DNA from: DASZIT01 sp036489495 | GTDB taxonomy: Bacteria > Actinomycetota > Acidimicrobiia > Acidimicrobiales > RAAP-2 | Direction: 5' to 3' | DNA length: 64,000 nt | NCBI GenBank assembly: GCA_036489495.1 | Contig: DASXFR010000066.1 | Location: 1-64,000, forward strand | In this document: positions 18,701 through 26,419 of the stretch, in pieces | Layout of the letters: each line of letters starts with the position of its first letter | Numbering within the stretch: the first letter of the stretch is position 1 | Made by a program: the position numbers and the translations under genes | The notes under the pieces: generated by a model | Database searches by the model: none | Seen by the model: the letters and a program-made list of their open reading frames with translations, nothing else | Told to the model about the DNA's origin: nothing

Positions 18701-19241
18701 CATGGAGCCCGAGCTCGCGCACTTCGGCGACGGTGGACGGCGCCAACAAGGGAACCATCAGGCTCCGGGCCATCGACTCGCAGGAGCTCGGGACGGTGGA
18801 CGACTTACAGGTCGGGTCGTCGCCGATCCAGGCCACCGCCCCGCCGAGCGGGGACGTCCCGGAGAAGTTGCCGTGCCGAATGGCGTCGGCCGCCCGGTCG
18901 AGCCCGGGGTTCTTGCCGTACCAGTACCCGACCACCCCGCGGTGGCGGCGCCCGGGGAGCTCGTCGAGGAGTTGGGTCCCGGCCACGGCGGTGGCGGCCA
19001 ACTCCTCGTTCAGACCCGGGCTCATCACGATGCCGGACGCGTCGAGCAGGGTTTGGTTCCGCTGCATCTCGAGGTCGAGGCCGCCGAGGGGGGAACCTTC
19101 GTAGCCGCTGACGAACGCCGCGGTGTCCAGGCCCCGGGACGAGTCGAGCCGGCGCTGGTCGAGGATGGTCCTGACGATGGCGTCGATTCCCGACAGCAGG
19201 ACCCGGCCGTCCGGAGCGGTGTACTTCTCCTCCAACGCCAT
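15762..19241 (-). CDS. indolepyruvate-type 2-oxoacid:ferredoxin oxidoreductase, single-chain fused form
   Basis: This 1159-residue enzyme oxidatively decarboxylates aryl or branched 2-oxo acids to acyl-CoA while reducing ferredoxin. The N-terminal part has the pyruvate:ferredoxin-oxidoreductase-like domain (SGYEGSPLGGLDLEM). The middle part has the thiamine-diphosphate segment FCSGCPHNRSTR followed by GIGCH, then a cysteine-rich cluster region with CEGCGDC and CNQDYSCLEGDCPSF. The C-terminal part has the gamma-like domain RMPGIGGTGVVTISRIL and VEQTGLSQKGGPVLSDLRI. The ATG at 19241 is chosen; a GTG at 19280 would add 13 residues. It lies 163 bp downstream of the amino acid dehydrogenase gene on the same strand. 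Confidence 0.92.
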   Translation of the reverse strand: MALEEKYTAPDGRVLLSGIDAIVRTILDQRRLDSSRGLDTAAFVSGYEGSPLGGLDLEMQRNQTLLDASGIVMSPGLNEELAATAVAGTQLLDELPGRRHRGVVGYWYGKNPGLDRAADAIRHGNFSGTSPLGGAVAWIGDDPTCKSSTVPSSCESMARSLMVPLLAPSTVAEVRELGLHAVALSRFAGTWSAVKVVADIADGASTIDLTDPAGWIPAPDLSRQWQPSLLIGAQSMVAEQDLMERRLPRAAEYAEVNGLNQVTYQPARPRLGIIASGLAYAAVRRALVDLGIGEDGLEALGIRLVKMAMVWPGNPEHLRRMLDGLEEVVVIEDKAAFLETQVKEAFYRQPDPPLVVGKRDPEGRPLVPDYAAVTSDLVSRVLASRLGDGLPEPARRRLAQINRTERLRVGVTPLVSRTPYFCSGCPHNRSTRAGDDTLVGMGIGCHIMASFDPHGRGQAVGITQMGGEGAQWNGLFPFTDDTHFVQNLGDGTFFHSGSLAVRAAVDSGANITYKLLYNQAVAMTGGQAPAGGMPVPELTRWLALEGVRRVVVATPDPSSYRGVVLDAIAQVRHRDELDQIQAELAAVVGVTVLIYDDRCAAEERRMRKRDKLPTPAMRLWINQRVCEGCGDCGEKSSCLSVVPAATEFGRKTAIHQGSCNQDYSCLEGDCPSFVQVFPKRRQRRGSSPPAIAEPPVVLVPPVAQLPADDVLIRMPGIGGTGVVTISRILQMAALLDGHFAAGVEQTGLSQKGGPVLSDLRISSRPIDAAVRAGARSVDVLLAFDPLGAANPATLATADRQRTVAVMNTAEVATAQMVTDPTVSFPEPAKLVARIERDTRRGANLYLDANWIAERISDDHLATNVVLTGAAFQHGCLPITAGSIEEAIRLNGVEVAQNLAAFRWGRAAVADPAAVRQALAPSDPGLPAASAPAQRLLADHLIPANLRPTVERRVGDLIDYQSLRYAQSYLREVVSVLAREQANAPSPELPVTTAFANGLYKLMAYKDEYEVARLHLDTSERAKLSDEFGPGARVRIMLQPPVLQMLGLRRKISLGPAARPTFRLLHAARHLRGTPFDPFAHTRMRRTERGLVSEYLALVGRAMGQLHPENAASVAAVAELPDLIRGYEGVKLAGIVRFRAESQIRLEGVFGTHRVTARSA

Positions 19242-19404
19242 CCGGCGGTCGGAACCGGCCGGCCGGGCGATCAGACTCACGACGTTGTCGGCGCCGGGGA
19301 ATGACCGTCGGGATGGGCCAGGGCGGCGGTCGGGGGTGGGCGGAGGACCTTTCCTTCCCGGATGCCGTGGTGATCGGAACGGGATGGTGGACATGCCGGC
19401 CGGC

Positions 19405-20442
19405 TCAGAGGGGTACGGAGGCCGGGTGCCCGAGCCGGTCGGTGGCCATCTCCTCGGCGATATCGAGCGGTGTCCGCCCCGACGCCTCGGCCCGTTCGAG
19501 GATCTTGCCGGTTCGTTGACCGATTTCCATGACGACTCCCCCCAACCGTTGGTGATCCCACCCTGACCGGATGGCATGAATGTGGATGACGCCCCCGGCA
19601 TTGAGCAGGAAGTCGGGTACGTAGGTGATCCCGGCACCGGCCAGCTCGGCGGCACAGGATCGCTCGGACAGCATGTCGTTGGCCGCCCCGGCCACGATGC
19701 GGGCCCCGAGAATTGGTGCGTTGGCGGCGGTGATCACTCGGGCCTGGGCGCAGGGCGCCAGCACGTCACAGGGGATGGCGAGTGCCTCCTCCGGCTCCAC
19801 CGATCGGCCCCCGACCGAGGCGGCGACCCGTTCGGACCTTTCCGGATCGAGGTCGGTCACCAGCACGTCGGCGCCGGCATCGGCCAGCCGGAGGGCCAGG
19901 CTCGAGCCGACGTGGCCGGCGCCCTGGACGACCACGCGGTGGCCGTCGAGATCGGTGTGGTCGAGGTGGCAGACGGTGGCCACGATGCCGGCGTAGACCC
20001 CGAGGGCGGTCCACGGCGACGGGTCGGCGTGGCTGCAGGCGACATCGGGGACCACCGTCCCGATGACGGCCAGATCTTCGATGGACGTCCCCATGTCGAC
20101 GCCGGGAATGTAGGTGCCGTGAAGGTCGGCCACCACCCGCCCGAAAGCCCGCAGCACCGCGGTCCGATCCGCCCCGTCGTCCGGGCTGAGGATCACCGAC
20201 TTGGCCCCGCCGTAGGGCAACTCCGCCAGCGCGTTCTTCAGGGTCATCCCCCGGGCCAGCCGGCTGGCCTCGGCGACAGCGGCGTCGAGGTCCGGATAGG
20301 GCATCCAGCGGACGCCTCCGAGGCCCGGGCCCCGGGTGGTGTCGTCGATGGCGATCACCGCCTGCAGGCCGGTGGCTTGGTCGTGGGCAACGGCCAACCT
20401 CTCGGTCCGAACCTCCGGAACGTGGTCGGTCAATGTGCTCAT
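19405..20442 (-). CDS. leucine/valine (Glu/Leu/Phe/Val family) dehydrogenase
   Basis: This 345-residue enzyme should deaminate a branched or aromatic amino acid to its 2-oxo acid with NAD. The substrate domain shows TRGPGLGGVRWMPYP, then MTLKNALAELPYGGAKSVIL with the two conserved lysines, and the NAD domain has VVVQGAGHVGSSLALRLADAG. The size and pattern suit leucine or valine dehydrogenase rather than glutamate dehydrogenase. It precedes the 2-oxoacid oxidoreductase and is divergent from an Lrp-type regulator 138 bp away, which suggests amino-acid-responsive control of a catabolic route. Confidence 0.92.
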   Translation of the reverse strand: MSTLTDHVPEVRTERLAVAHDQATGLQAVIAIDDTTRGPGLGGVRWMPYPDLDAAVAEASRLARGMTLKNALAELPYGGAKSVILSPDDGADRTAVLRAFGRVVADLHGTYIPGVDMGTSIEDLAVIGTVVPDVACSHADPSPWTALGVYAGIVATVCHLDHTDLDGHRVVVQGAGHVGSSLALRLADAGADVLVTDLDPERSERVAASVGGRSVEPEEALAIPCDVLAPCAQARVITAANAPILGARIVAGAANDMLSERSCAAELAGAGITYVPDFLLNAGGVIHIHAIRSGWDHQRLGGVVMEIGQRTGKILERAEASGRTPLDIAEEMATDRLGHPASVPL

Positions 20443-20445
20443 CCA

Positions 20446-20534
20446 GCAATTACACCTCGCCCCCGAGGCTGATAGGTGAAAATTGCAGCAAATGTGCACT
20501 AATACGCAACGGAACCCTGGATTGCGCCTCGCAA
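20446..20534. promoter_or_regulatory. candidate Lrp/AsnC operator cluster in divergent promoter region
   Basis: The 137-bp space between the dehydrogenase and lrp-like genes holds several TTGC/GCAA dyads. TTGC-A-GCAA lies at 20483-20491 and TTGC-GCCTC-GCAA at 20522-20534. GCAATT at 20446-20451 is an inverted repeat of AATTGC at 20481-20486. AT-leaning symmetrical half-sites of this kind are usual for Lrp-family regulators. The assignment to the adjacent regulator is inference. Confidence 0.55.
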
Positions 20535-20579
20535 CCGCATCTATTGTGCGCTCTGGTCGCCTCTACTACGGTTGGGGCG

Positions 20580-21059
20580 GTGGCCGAGCACGAGCTGGAC
20601 GACACCGACCATCAGATCCTCGAGCTGCTGTCCCGGAATGCCCGGCGCACCATGGCCGATATCGCCGAACGGGTCTCACTGTCGGCATCGGCGGTCACCC
20701 GACGGGTCGAACGGCTGGAGCGGGACGGGGTCATCAGCGGGTACACCGCGGTCATCGACCACGCCAAGGCCGGCCGGCCGCTCCAGGCGTTCATGGAGGT
20801 CCGGTTTTCCGGGACGGCTGATCTCGAGGAGATCCGGGCCACCGCCAGCACCATGCCCGAGGTACTCGCGGTGTTTGCCACCGCCGGGGACCCCGACGCC
20901 CTCATCTGGCTCCGGGTGCCGGACGTCGAACGCCTCGGTCAGGTGATCGAGCAGCTGCGACGGAGCGGACGGGTGACCGGGACCAAGACGCTGATCGTGG
21001 TCGACACCTGGACGAGACACGTCGAGATCGACGAGGAGCCGACCGCCTTCTCCCCCTGA
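20580..21059 (+). CDS. Lrp/AsnC family transcriptional regulator
   Basis: This 159-residue regulator has an N-terminal winged helix (LDDTDHQILELLSRNARRTMADIAERV then SLSASAVTRRVERLERDGVI) and a C-terminal RAM/ACT-like effector domain (FMEVRFSGTADLEEI to TRHVEID). The frame is open upstream but homology starts at the GTG at 20580. It is transcribed divergently from the amino acid dehydrogenase and 2-oxoacid oxidoreductase genes, so an amino acid such as leucine, valine or phenylalanine is the likely effector (inference). Confidence 0.93.
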   Translation: MAEHELDDTDHQILELLSRNARRTMADIAERVSLSASAVTRRVERLERDGVISGYTAVIDHAKAGRPLQAFMEVRFSGTADLEEIRATASTMPEVLAVFATAGDPDALIWLRVPDVERLGQVIEQLRRSGRVTGTKTLIVVDTWTRHVEIDEEPTAFSP

Positions 21060-21062
21060 GGT

Positions 21063-21093
21063 CCCGTCGGGGACGGGTCAGACGCCGAGCGTC
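21063..21093. terminator. two tandem hairpins between convergent genes
   Basis: CCCGTC-ggg-GACGGG at 21063-21077 and GACGC-cga-GCGTC at 21081-21093 are two compact perfect stems in the 38-bp gap between the convergent regulator and hydrolase genes. There is no T-tract. A bidirectional terminator is inferred from position and GC-rich stems. Confidence 0.5.
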
Positions 21094-21097
21094 TCCC

Positions 21098-22030
21098 TCA
21101 GCAGCCGGCGGCGAGCTCGATGGGTTCGGCCGGGTCCCAGGCCTGGTCGAGCAGATCGGCGATCTCATTGGTGAGACGCTCGGGCCGCACCCGGAGCTCG
21201 AGGACCGAGCTGGCTCGCACCAGGCGGGCGTTGGGCATTCGGCGGGCCAGCTGCTGGGCGTCGTGGAAGGCGTGGATCTGGTCGGCGCCGTGCCCGATGA
21301 CCAGGGTGGGCATGGTCATCGCCTCCCGGTCCTCGACGGTCGGGGTGATCGGACCGGCCAGGACCCCGTGCAGCACCGCGGCCGTCTCCTTGGGTTCGTT
21401 GGACAGGGTGTTCATCACACTGTCGACCGAGCCAACGCCGGTGCGCGGGAGGCGGCGAACCACGCTGGCGAACGCCCGCACCACGGGAGCGGCGTAGTGC
21501 ACGGCCAGCAGGAGCGGGATGAAGGTAAGGGCGGCGGCCGGCAGTGCCCACTCGAGCACCGGCATCTCGATGACCAGTCCCTGGACCCGTTCGGGAGACT
21601 GGGCGGCCACCGTCAAGGCGACGCTGGCGCCGAGTGACACCCCCCCGATCACCGCGGTGTCGATGCCGAGATGGTCGAGGAGGGCGACCACGTGGCGGGC
21701 GTAGGTGTCCATCCGGTGGAAGGACGCCCGCCTCGGCTTGTCGGACAGCCCGTGGCCGGGCAGGTCGAGGAGGATCACCCGGTTGCCCTTGGCGGCCAGG
21801 TCGGCGGCCAACCGCCGGTTGAGGTTCGCATCGAGGAGGATCCCGTGCAGGTAGACGAGCACCCTCGGCCCGTGCCCATGGATCTCGTAGTACAGGCGCT
21901 GGCCGCCCGACTCGAATTCCCCGACCTCGTAGGGGGCGGGAACCGATGACATCTTCACGGGGATCACGTTATGGGTAACGCTCGGGGCACTGTTACCTTG
22001 CGCGTTGGGCTTCGCGCTCTGAGTTGTCAT
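21098..22030 (-). CDS. alpha/beta-hydrolase
   Basis: This 310-residue hydrolase has the core VLVYLHGILLDANLNRRLA, LLDLPGHGLSDKP, nucleophile elbow GGVSLGAS with the Gly-x-Ser-x-Gly serine, and a late acid in VIGHGADQIHAF. The usual C-terminal histidine before an aliphatic strand is not obvious (ASSVLELRVRPERL), which is odd. The first 30 or so residues are poorly conserved, so an internal ATG (MSSVPAPYEVG) could be the real start. The ATG at 22030 overlaps the nitrilase stop by 4 bp, indicating coupling. Confidence 0.82.
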   Translation of the reverse strand: MTTQSAKPNAQGNSAPSVTHNVIPVKMSSVPAPYEVGEFESGGQRLYYEIHGHGPRVLVYLHGILLDANLNRRLAADLAAKGNRVILLDLPGHGLSDKPRRASFHRMDTYARHVVALLDHLGIDTAVIGGVSLGASVALTVAAQSPERVQGLVIEMPVLEWALPAAALTFIPLLLAVHYAAPVVRAFASVVRRLPRTGVGSVDSVMNTLSNEPKETAAVLHGVLAGPITPTVEDREAMTMPTLVIGHGADQIHAFHDAQQLARRMPNARLVRASSVLELRVRPERLTNEIADLLDQAWDPAEPIELAAGC

Positions 22031-22896
22031 CGAGGTGAAGCGTAGGTGCCCGGTCGCCGATTTACCAGGACCGGCAGCTGGCGGCGGACCCGCTGCTGGA
22101 ACTCGAAATCGAGGTCGGCAGTGACCACCCCGGGCGACGGGTCGATCCGTTCGGCCAGCACCGATCCCCAGGGATCGAGGATCATCGAGTGGCCGTGACA
22201 GTCCGGCATCCCGGGAGGCAGCACCCCCACCTGGTCGGCGGCGATGACGAACACCTGGTCCTCGATGGCCCGGGCCCGCAACAGCACCTCCCAATGGGCT
22301 GGCCCGGTGGCGGCGGTGAAGGCGGCCGGCACCACCACAATGGTGGCGCCGCCCAGGGCCAGGGCCCGGTAGACCTCGGGAAACCGGAGGTCGTAACAGA
22401 CGGAGAGGCCGAGCACCGCGGGGGCGTCGGCACCGCCCGGCCGGGAGAGGAGCGGCGCCAGGCTCACCGCGTCTCCCGGGGCGATGGCGTCCGACTCCCG
22501 ATGGGCGGCCCCGGCCACGGTGACGTCGAAGAGATGGATCTTCCGGTAGGTGGCGGCGAGGTTCCCATCGGGATCGACCAGACAGCTGGTATTGCTCAGC
22601 CGGGATTCGGCACCCGGGGCGGCGGGGGAGCCGGCCAGGGGCGCCTCCGGGAAGCTTCCCGCCAACAACCAGATCCGGTCACGACGGGCGAGGTCCGAGG
22701 CCCAGGCCAGGGTCGGGCCTTCCAGGGTCTCGGCGTGGGCCCGGAGGTGGTCGGGGTCGCCGGCCACCGAGAAGTACTCGGGCAGCACCACCAGCTCGGC
22801 TCCTCCCGCCACGGCCGCATCCACCCATTCGGCCGCATCCCGGAAGTTGCGATCACGGTCGGCGGTCGCCGTCGTCTGGATGGCCGCAACCCGCAT
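22027..22896 (-). CDS. nitrilase-superfamily carbon-nitrogen hydrolase (Nit/NIT1-like)
   Basis: This 289-residue amidase has the full catalytic triad: Glu40 in VVLPEYF, Lys119 in YRKIHLFDV and Cys167 in LSVCYDLRFPE. The YRKIHLFDV and CYDLRFPE wording is typical of the Nit branch that includes deaminated-glutathione amidase and omega-amidases. It probably acts in the cytoplasm on a small amide. It is coupled to the downstream hydrolase by an ATGA overlap, so the two may process related substrates. Confidence 0.9.
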   Translation of the reverse strand: MRVAAIQTTATADRDRNFRDAAEWVDAAVAGGAELVVLPEYFSVAGDPDHLRAHAETLEGPTLAWASDLARRDRIWLLAGSFPEAPLAGSPAAPGAESRLSNTSCLVDPDGNLAATYRKIHLFDVTVAGAAHRESDAIAPGDAVSLAPLLSRPGGADAPAVLGLSVCYDLRFPEVYRALALGGATIVVVPAAFTAATGPAHWEVLLRARAIEDQVFVIAADQVGVLPPGMPDCHGHSMILDPWGSVLAERIDPSPGVVTADLDFEFQQRVRRQLPVLVNRRPGTYASPR

Positions 22897-22968
22897 GCCG
22901 ACATGCTACGGCGGTGACCCAACTGTCCTCGGGAGCACATTCGGAGGGTCAGTCGACCTCAACGGACC

Positions 22969-23024
22969 GTTTGAACCACCGTCTATACGTACGAGCGCAT
23001 TGTACATATGGTTTGAATCACAGT
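22969..23024. repeat. direct repeat GTTTGAAyCACmGT
   Basis: GTTTGAACCACCGT at 22969-22982 recurs as GTTTGAATCACAGT at 23011-23024, with 12 of 14 bases identical and start-to-start spacing of 42 bp, four helical turns. The pair lies upstream of the hopanoid promoter and could be a tandem activator or repressor site. No regulator gene lies next to it. Confidence 0.5.
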
Positions 23025-23161
23025 GGATATGAATGTTCATATGGAAGTCCGAACTACCGGAGACTTGTTGGTGAGGACGCTCCACAAAACCCGCACTACA
23101 CCTGCTGAAATGCTGCTGAACATGCGTCAGGGTCGGTGACAGAATAGTGGTCTAAATCGAT

Positions 23162-23191
23162 TTGACTATTGCGCATCCATAGAGAAATAAT
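23162..23191 (+). promoter_or_regulatory. sigma70-like promoter for the hopanoid operon
   Basis: TTGACT at 23162-23167 and AATAAT at 23186-23191 are separated by 18 bp and match the -35 and -10 consensus at five of six positions each. A transcript would start near 23198, about 50 bases before the hpnC start codon. No competing site of this quality is visible in the region. Confidence 0.6.
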
Positions 23192-23248
23192 GCTCCCATA
23201 GTTTGAGCCGAAAATGGCTGAATCGTTGAGAAGGGCAGGTGGTGGGTG

Positions 23249-24133
23249 ATGAGCGCATCCGGGCTCAATGCGCCGGCCCCCGCCGCCCCGACCCTTCCGG
23301 AAACCGCCGAGGTGCTGGCCCAGGCCGGCGGAGAGAACTTCCCGGTGGCGCTCTGGTTTCTCCCGGCGAAGGTCCGCCAACGGCTGATGGCGGTCTACGG
23401 CTTCGCCCGATTGGTCGACGATGTCGGCGACGAGGGCGGCGGCGATGTCACCGCCCAGCTGGACTGGCTGGAGGAGGATCTGGCCCGGGCGGCCACCGGG
23501 TCGGCCCTCCACCCATTGCTCCAGCGGTTGACGCCCCTCCTGGTCGACCTCGGCCTGCCGCTCGACCCGTTCCGCCGGTTGATCGAGGCCAACCGGCGCG
23601 ACCAGCAGGTCCGCCGCTACCAGACGTTCGAGGACCTCCGGGCCTACTGCGCACTGTCGGCGACCCCGGTCGGCGAGTTGGTGCTGGGGATCTTCGAGGT
23701 GTCGACGGCCGAGCGACGGGCATGGTCCGATGACGTCTGCACCGCCCTGCAGCTGGTCGAGCACCTCCAGGACCTGGGTGAGGACGCCCGGCGGGGAAGG
23801 GTCTACCTCCCGGCGGAGGACCTGGCCCGGTTCGGCTGCCCGGAGTCCGACCTCTACGCCCCGACCGCCAGCCAGGAGCTCCGGGAGGTGGTGGCCTTCG
23901 AGACCGACCGGAGCCGTCGCCTGCTCGGGCCGGCCACGCCGCTGGTCCGAAGCCTCCCGGGTCTTCCCCGTTTGGCCATCGCCGGGTTCGCCGCCGGGGG
24001 GCTGGCCACCGCCGACGCGCTGGCCAAGGCCGGCTACGAGGTGCTGGCCGAGACCCGGCGGCCGGCCCAGAGCCGGGTGCTCGTCCATCTGGCCCGGCTG
24101 GTGGCCGGCCGTTCGGGGGGTGGACGCCGATGA
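23249..24133 (+). CDS. hpnC: squalene synthase HpnC
   Basis: This 294-residue trans-isoprenyl diphosphate synthase-fold protein has GGENFPVALWFLPAKVRQRL and AVYGFARLVDDVGDEG, the HpnC version of the first aspartate-rich motif, and LQLVEHLQDLGEDARRGRVYLP as the second. HpnC converts presqualene diphosphate to hydroxysqualene in the HpnCDE route to squalene. The ATG at 23249 with AGGTGG upstream is preferred to a GTG 3 bp earlier. It is the first gene of the hopanoid operon and overlaps hpnD by an ATGA. Confidence 0.93.
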   Translation: MSASGLNAPAPAAPTLPETAEVLAQAGGENFPVALWFLPAKVRQRLMAVYGFARLVDDVGDEGGGDVTAQLDWLEEDLARAATGSALHPLLQRLTPLLVDLGLPLDPFRRLIEANRRDQQVRRYQTFEDLRAYCALSATPVGELVLGIFEVSTAERRAWSDDVCTALQLVEHLQDLGEDARRGRVYLPAEDLARFGCPESDLYAPTASQELREVVAFETDRSRRLLGPATPLVRSLPGLPRLAIAGFAAGGLATADALAKAGYEVLAETRRPAQSRVLVHLARLVAGRSGGGRR

Positions 24134-24969
24134 CCCTGGAGTCCGCCTACCAGTACTGCGAGGAGGTGACCTCGCGCCAGGCCAAGAACTTCGCCTACGG
24201 GATCCGTCTGCTGCGGCCGCCCGAACGCCGGGCCATGACCGCGGTCTATGCCATGGCCCGGCGGATCGACGACATCACCGACGGCGACCTTCCAGCCGAG
24301 CGCAAGCTCGAAGCCCTGGCCGGGGTGCGCAACGACCTGGGTGGGAGCGACCCGAGGGGACACGACCCGGTACTCACCGCCCTGGCCGATGCCGCCGAAC
24401 GCTACCCGTTGCCGTTCGACGCCTTCGGGGATCTGATCGACGGGTGCGAAATGGATGTCACCGCTACCACCTATCTCACCCGTGACGAGTTGGTGGGCTA
24501 CTGCCGCCGGGTGGCCGGCTCGATCGGGAGGCTGTCGCTGGCCATCTTCTCGAGTACCGATCCGGAGGCGGCCGTCTTGCATGCCGACGATCTCGGGGTG
24601 GCGCTGCAGCTCACCAACATCTTGCGCGACGTGATCGAGGACCGGGGGATGGGACGGGTGTATCTCCCCGCCGACGACGCCCGGTCGGTCGGCTGTCCGG
24701 CCGACTTGATGGCCGACACCGAGGCGCTCGCCCGGCTGGTGGCCTACGAGTGCCCCTATGCCGCCGGGTGGTTCGATGGGGGACTCCAGTTGCTGCCCCT
24801 GCTCGACCGGCGGAGCCGAGCCTGCGTGTCGGCCATGGCCGGCATCTACCGTCGCCTGCTCGACCGGATGGCGGCGGATCCCGGTGCCGTCACCCGGGGC
24901 CGGGTGTCGGTGCCGACCTGGGAGAAGGGCTGGGTGGCGATTTCGAGCCTGGCCGGGTTCGGGCGATGA
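24130..24969 (+). CDS. hpnD: presqualene diphosphate synthase HpnD
   Basis: This 279-residue enzyme joins two farnesyl diphosphates into presqualene diphosphate. It has RQAKNFAYGIRLLRPPERRA, the first aspartate-rich motif in AMARRIDDITDGD, TYLTRDELVGYCRRVAGSIG and the second motif LTNILRDVIEDRGMGRVYLP. These are typical of HpnD and phytoene synthase relatives. Neighbouring hpnC and hpnE identify it as HpnD. It starts within the hpnC stop codon. Confidence 0.93.
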   Translation: MTLESAYQYCEEVTSRQAKNFAYGIRLLRPPERRAMTAVYAMARRIDDITDGDLPAERKLEALAGVRNDLGGSDPRGHDPVLTALADAAERYPLPFDAFGDLIDGCEMDVTATTYLTRDELVGYCRRVAGSIGRLSLAIFSSTDPEAAVLHADDLGVALQLTNILRDVIEDRGMGRVYLPADDARSVGCPADLMADTEALARLVAYECPYAAGWFDGGLQLLPLLDRRSRACVSAMAGIYRRLLDRMAADPGAVTRGRVSVPTWEKGWVAISSLAGFGR

Positions 24970-24997
24970 CCGGGTCGTGGGGCCGGGACAGGTTCCG

Positions 24998-26419
24998 ATG
25001 AGCCGGCCCCGACTGGTGGTGATCGGCGGCGGCCTGGCCGGGATGAGCGCGGCGCTGGTGGCCGCCGATGCCGGATGCGAGGTGACCCTCATCGAGCGGC
25101 GCCGGCGGCTGGGGGGACTTACCTGGTCGTTCGAGCGCAACGGGCGCTGGTTCGACAACGGCCAGCACGTCTTCATGCGGTGCTGCACCGAGTACCGCGG
25201 CTTCCTCGAGCGATTGGGAATGTCCGGCTCGGTGACCTTGCAACCCCGGCTCGACGTGCCGGTGCTGGCCCCCGGCGGGATCCGGGCCTCCATCCGACGG
25301 TCGGGGTTGCCGGCCCCCCTCCATCTGGCCGCGGCCGTCGCCCGCTACCGCCACCTATCGGTGGCCGATCGCGGCCGGTTGGTGCGGGCCATCCTCGCCT
25401 TGCAGAAGCTCGACCCCGAGGATCCCGAGCTGGACAACGTGACATTCGGCGAATTTCTGGCCGGGCACGGCCAGAGCCCCCGGGCGATGGCTGTCCTCTG
25501 GAACCTGATCGTGCTGCCGACCCTCAACGTCCCCGCCGAGCGGGCGTCGCTGAGCCTCGCCGTCAAGGTGTTCCGCACCGGCCTGCTCGACACCGCCGAC
25601 GGAGGCGACATGGGTTGGTCGAACGTTCCGCTCGGCCGGCTGCACGGCGACGCCGGGGAACGGGCGCTCAGCTTGGCCGGGGTCGAGATGGTGTTCGGGA
25701 CGGCGGTGGATCAGATCTCGCCGGGCGGGGATGGATTCATGATCACCGCCGGGGCCCGGTCGCTGGAGGCGAGGGCAGTGGTGGTGGCGACCCCGCCGCC
25801 GGTGACCACCGGCCTGGTGCCGCCGTCGGCCGGACTCCCCGACCTGTCCGGGCTGGGGACGTCACCCATTGTCAACGTGCATCTGGTGCTGGACCGCCAG
25901 GTGACCGACCTGCCGTTTGCCGCCGGGGTCGACTCGCCGGTGCAGTTCGTCTTCGATCGCACCGGGTCGTCAGGGAGTGGGCCGTCCGGGAGTGGGCGGG
26001 GTCAGTACCTGGCGGTGTCGCTGTCGGCGGCCGACGCCTATATCGGGCAACCGAAGGACGACCTGATCCGGACCTTCTTCGAGGCGGTCGGCGAGCTGTT
26101 CCCGAAGGCGAGGGAGGCGGTGCTGGTCGATGCGGTGGTCACCCGCGAGCGGGCAGCGACGTTCGCGGCGGTGGCCGGCAGCCGGCGGTTTCGTCCCCCG
26201 GCGGCCACCGGGGTCCCCGGGCTGGTGGTGGCCGGGGCATGGTGCGACTCCGGTTGGCCGGCGACCATGGAGGGAGCCGTGCGCAGCGGCCGCGCCGCCG
26301 CCCGGGAAGCGATCGAAGCCATCGCCTCCGCCACCCCCGCCGCATCCACCCCGCCGCGCGCCGACCGCCCGACCATCGACCCTCCACCCCTTCGAGTCCC
26401 CGAGGAGGCCACGTGGTGA
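24998..26419 (+). CDS. hpnE: hydroxysqualene dehydroxylase HpnE (FAD amine-oxidase family)
   Basis: This 473-residue flavoprotein starts at an ATG 28 bp after hpnD with LVVIGGGLAGMSAALVAADAG, the dinucleotide-binding motif, followed by LIERRRRLGGLTWSF and DNGQHVFMRCCTEY. The C-terminus has GLVVAGAWCDSGWPATMEGAVRSG, the second FAD-contact motif of phytoene-desaturase-like enzymes. HpnE reduces hydroxysqualene to squalene. The last 40 residues are Pro/Thr-rich and probably disordered. Confidence 0.92.
   Translation: MSRPRLVVIGGGLAGMSAALVAADAGCEVTLIERRRRLGGLTWSFERNGRWFDNGQHVFMRCCTEYRGFLERLGMSGSVTLQPRLDVPVLAPGGIRASIRRSGLPAPLHLAAAVARYRHLSVADRGRLVRAILALQKLDPEDPELDNVTFGEFLAGHGQSPRAMAVLWNLIVLPTLNVPAERASLSLAVKVFRTGLLDTADGGDMGWSNVPLGRLHGDAGERALSLAGVEMVFGTAVDQISPGGDGFMITAGARSLEARAVVVATPPPVTTGLVPPSAGLPDLSGLGTSPIVNVHLVLDRQVTDLPFAAGVDSPVQFVFDRTGSSGSGPSGSGRGQYLAVSLSAADAYIGQPKDDLIRTFFEAVGELFPKAREAVLVDAVVTRERAATFAAVAGSRRFRPPAATGVPGLVVAGAWCDSGWPATMEGAVRSGRAAAREAIEAIASATPAASTPPRADRPTIDPPPLRVPEEATW

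Larger units (their letters stand above)
22897..23248. other. 352-bp AT-richer intergenic region upstream of hopanoid operon
   Basis: This is one of the two longest non-coding stretches in the window and is clearly more AT-rich than its neighbours. It lies between the divergent nitrilase and hpnC genes. It contains a pair of direct repeats, two CATATGG blocks (near 23005 and 23038) and one good promoter near its right end. An open frame at 22914-23108 lacks a ribosome binding site and family resemblance, and I regard it as non-coding. Confidence 0.8.

Noticed and set aside
22914..23108. 64-codon frame upstream of the hopanoid operon
   Set aside because: It has no ribosome binding site, is Tyr/His/Asn-rich and lies in an AT-rich regulatory region.
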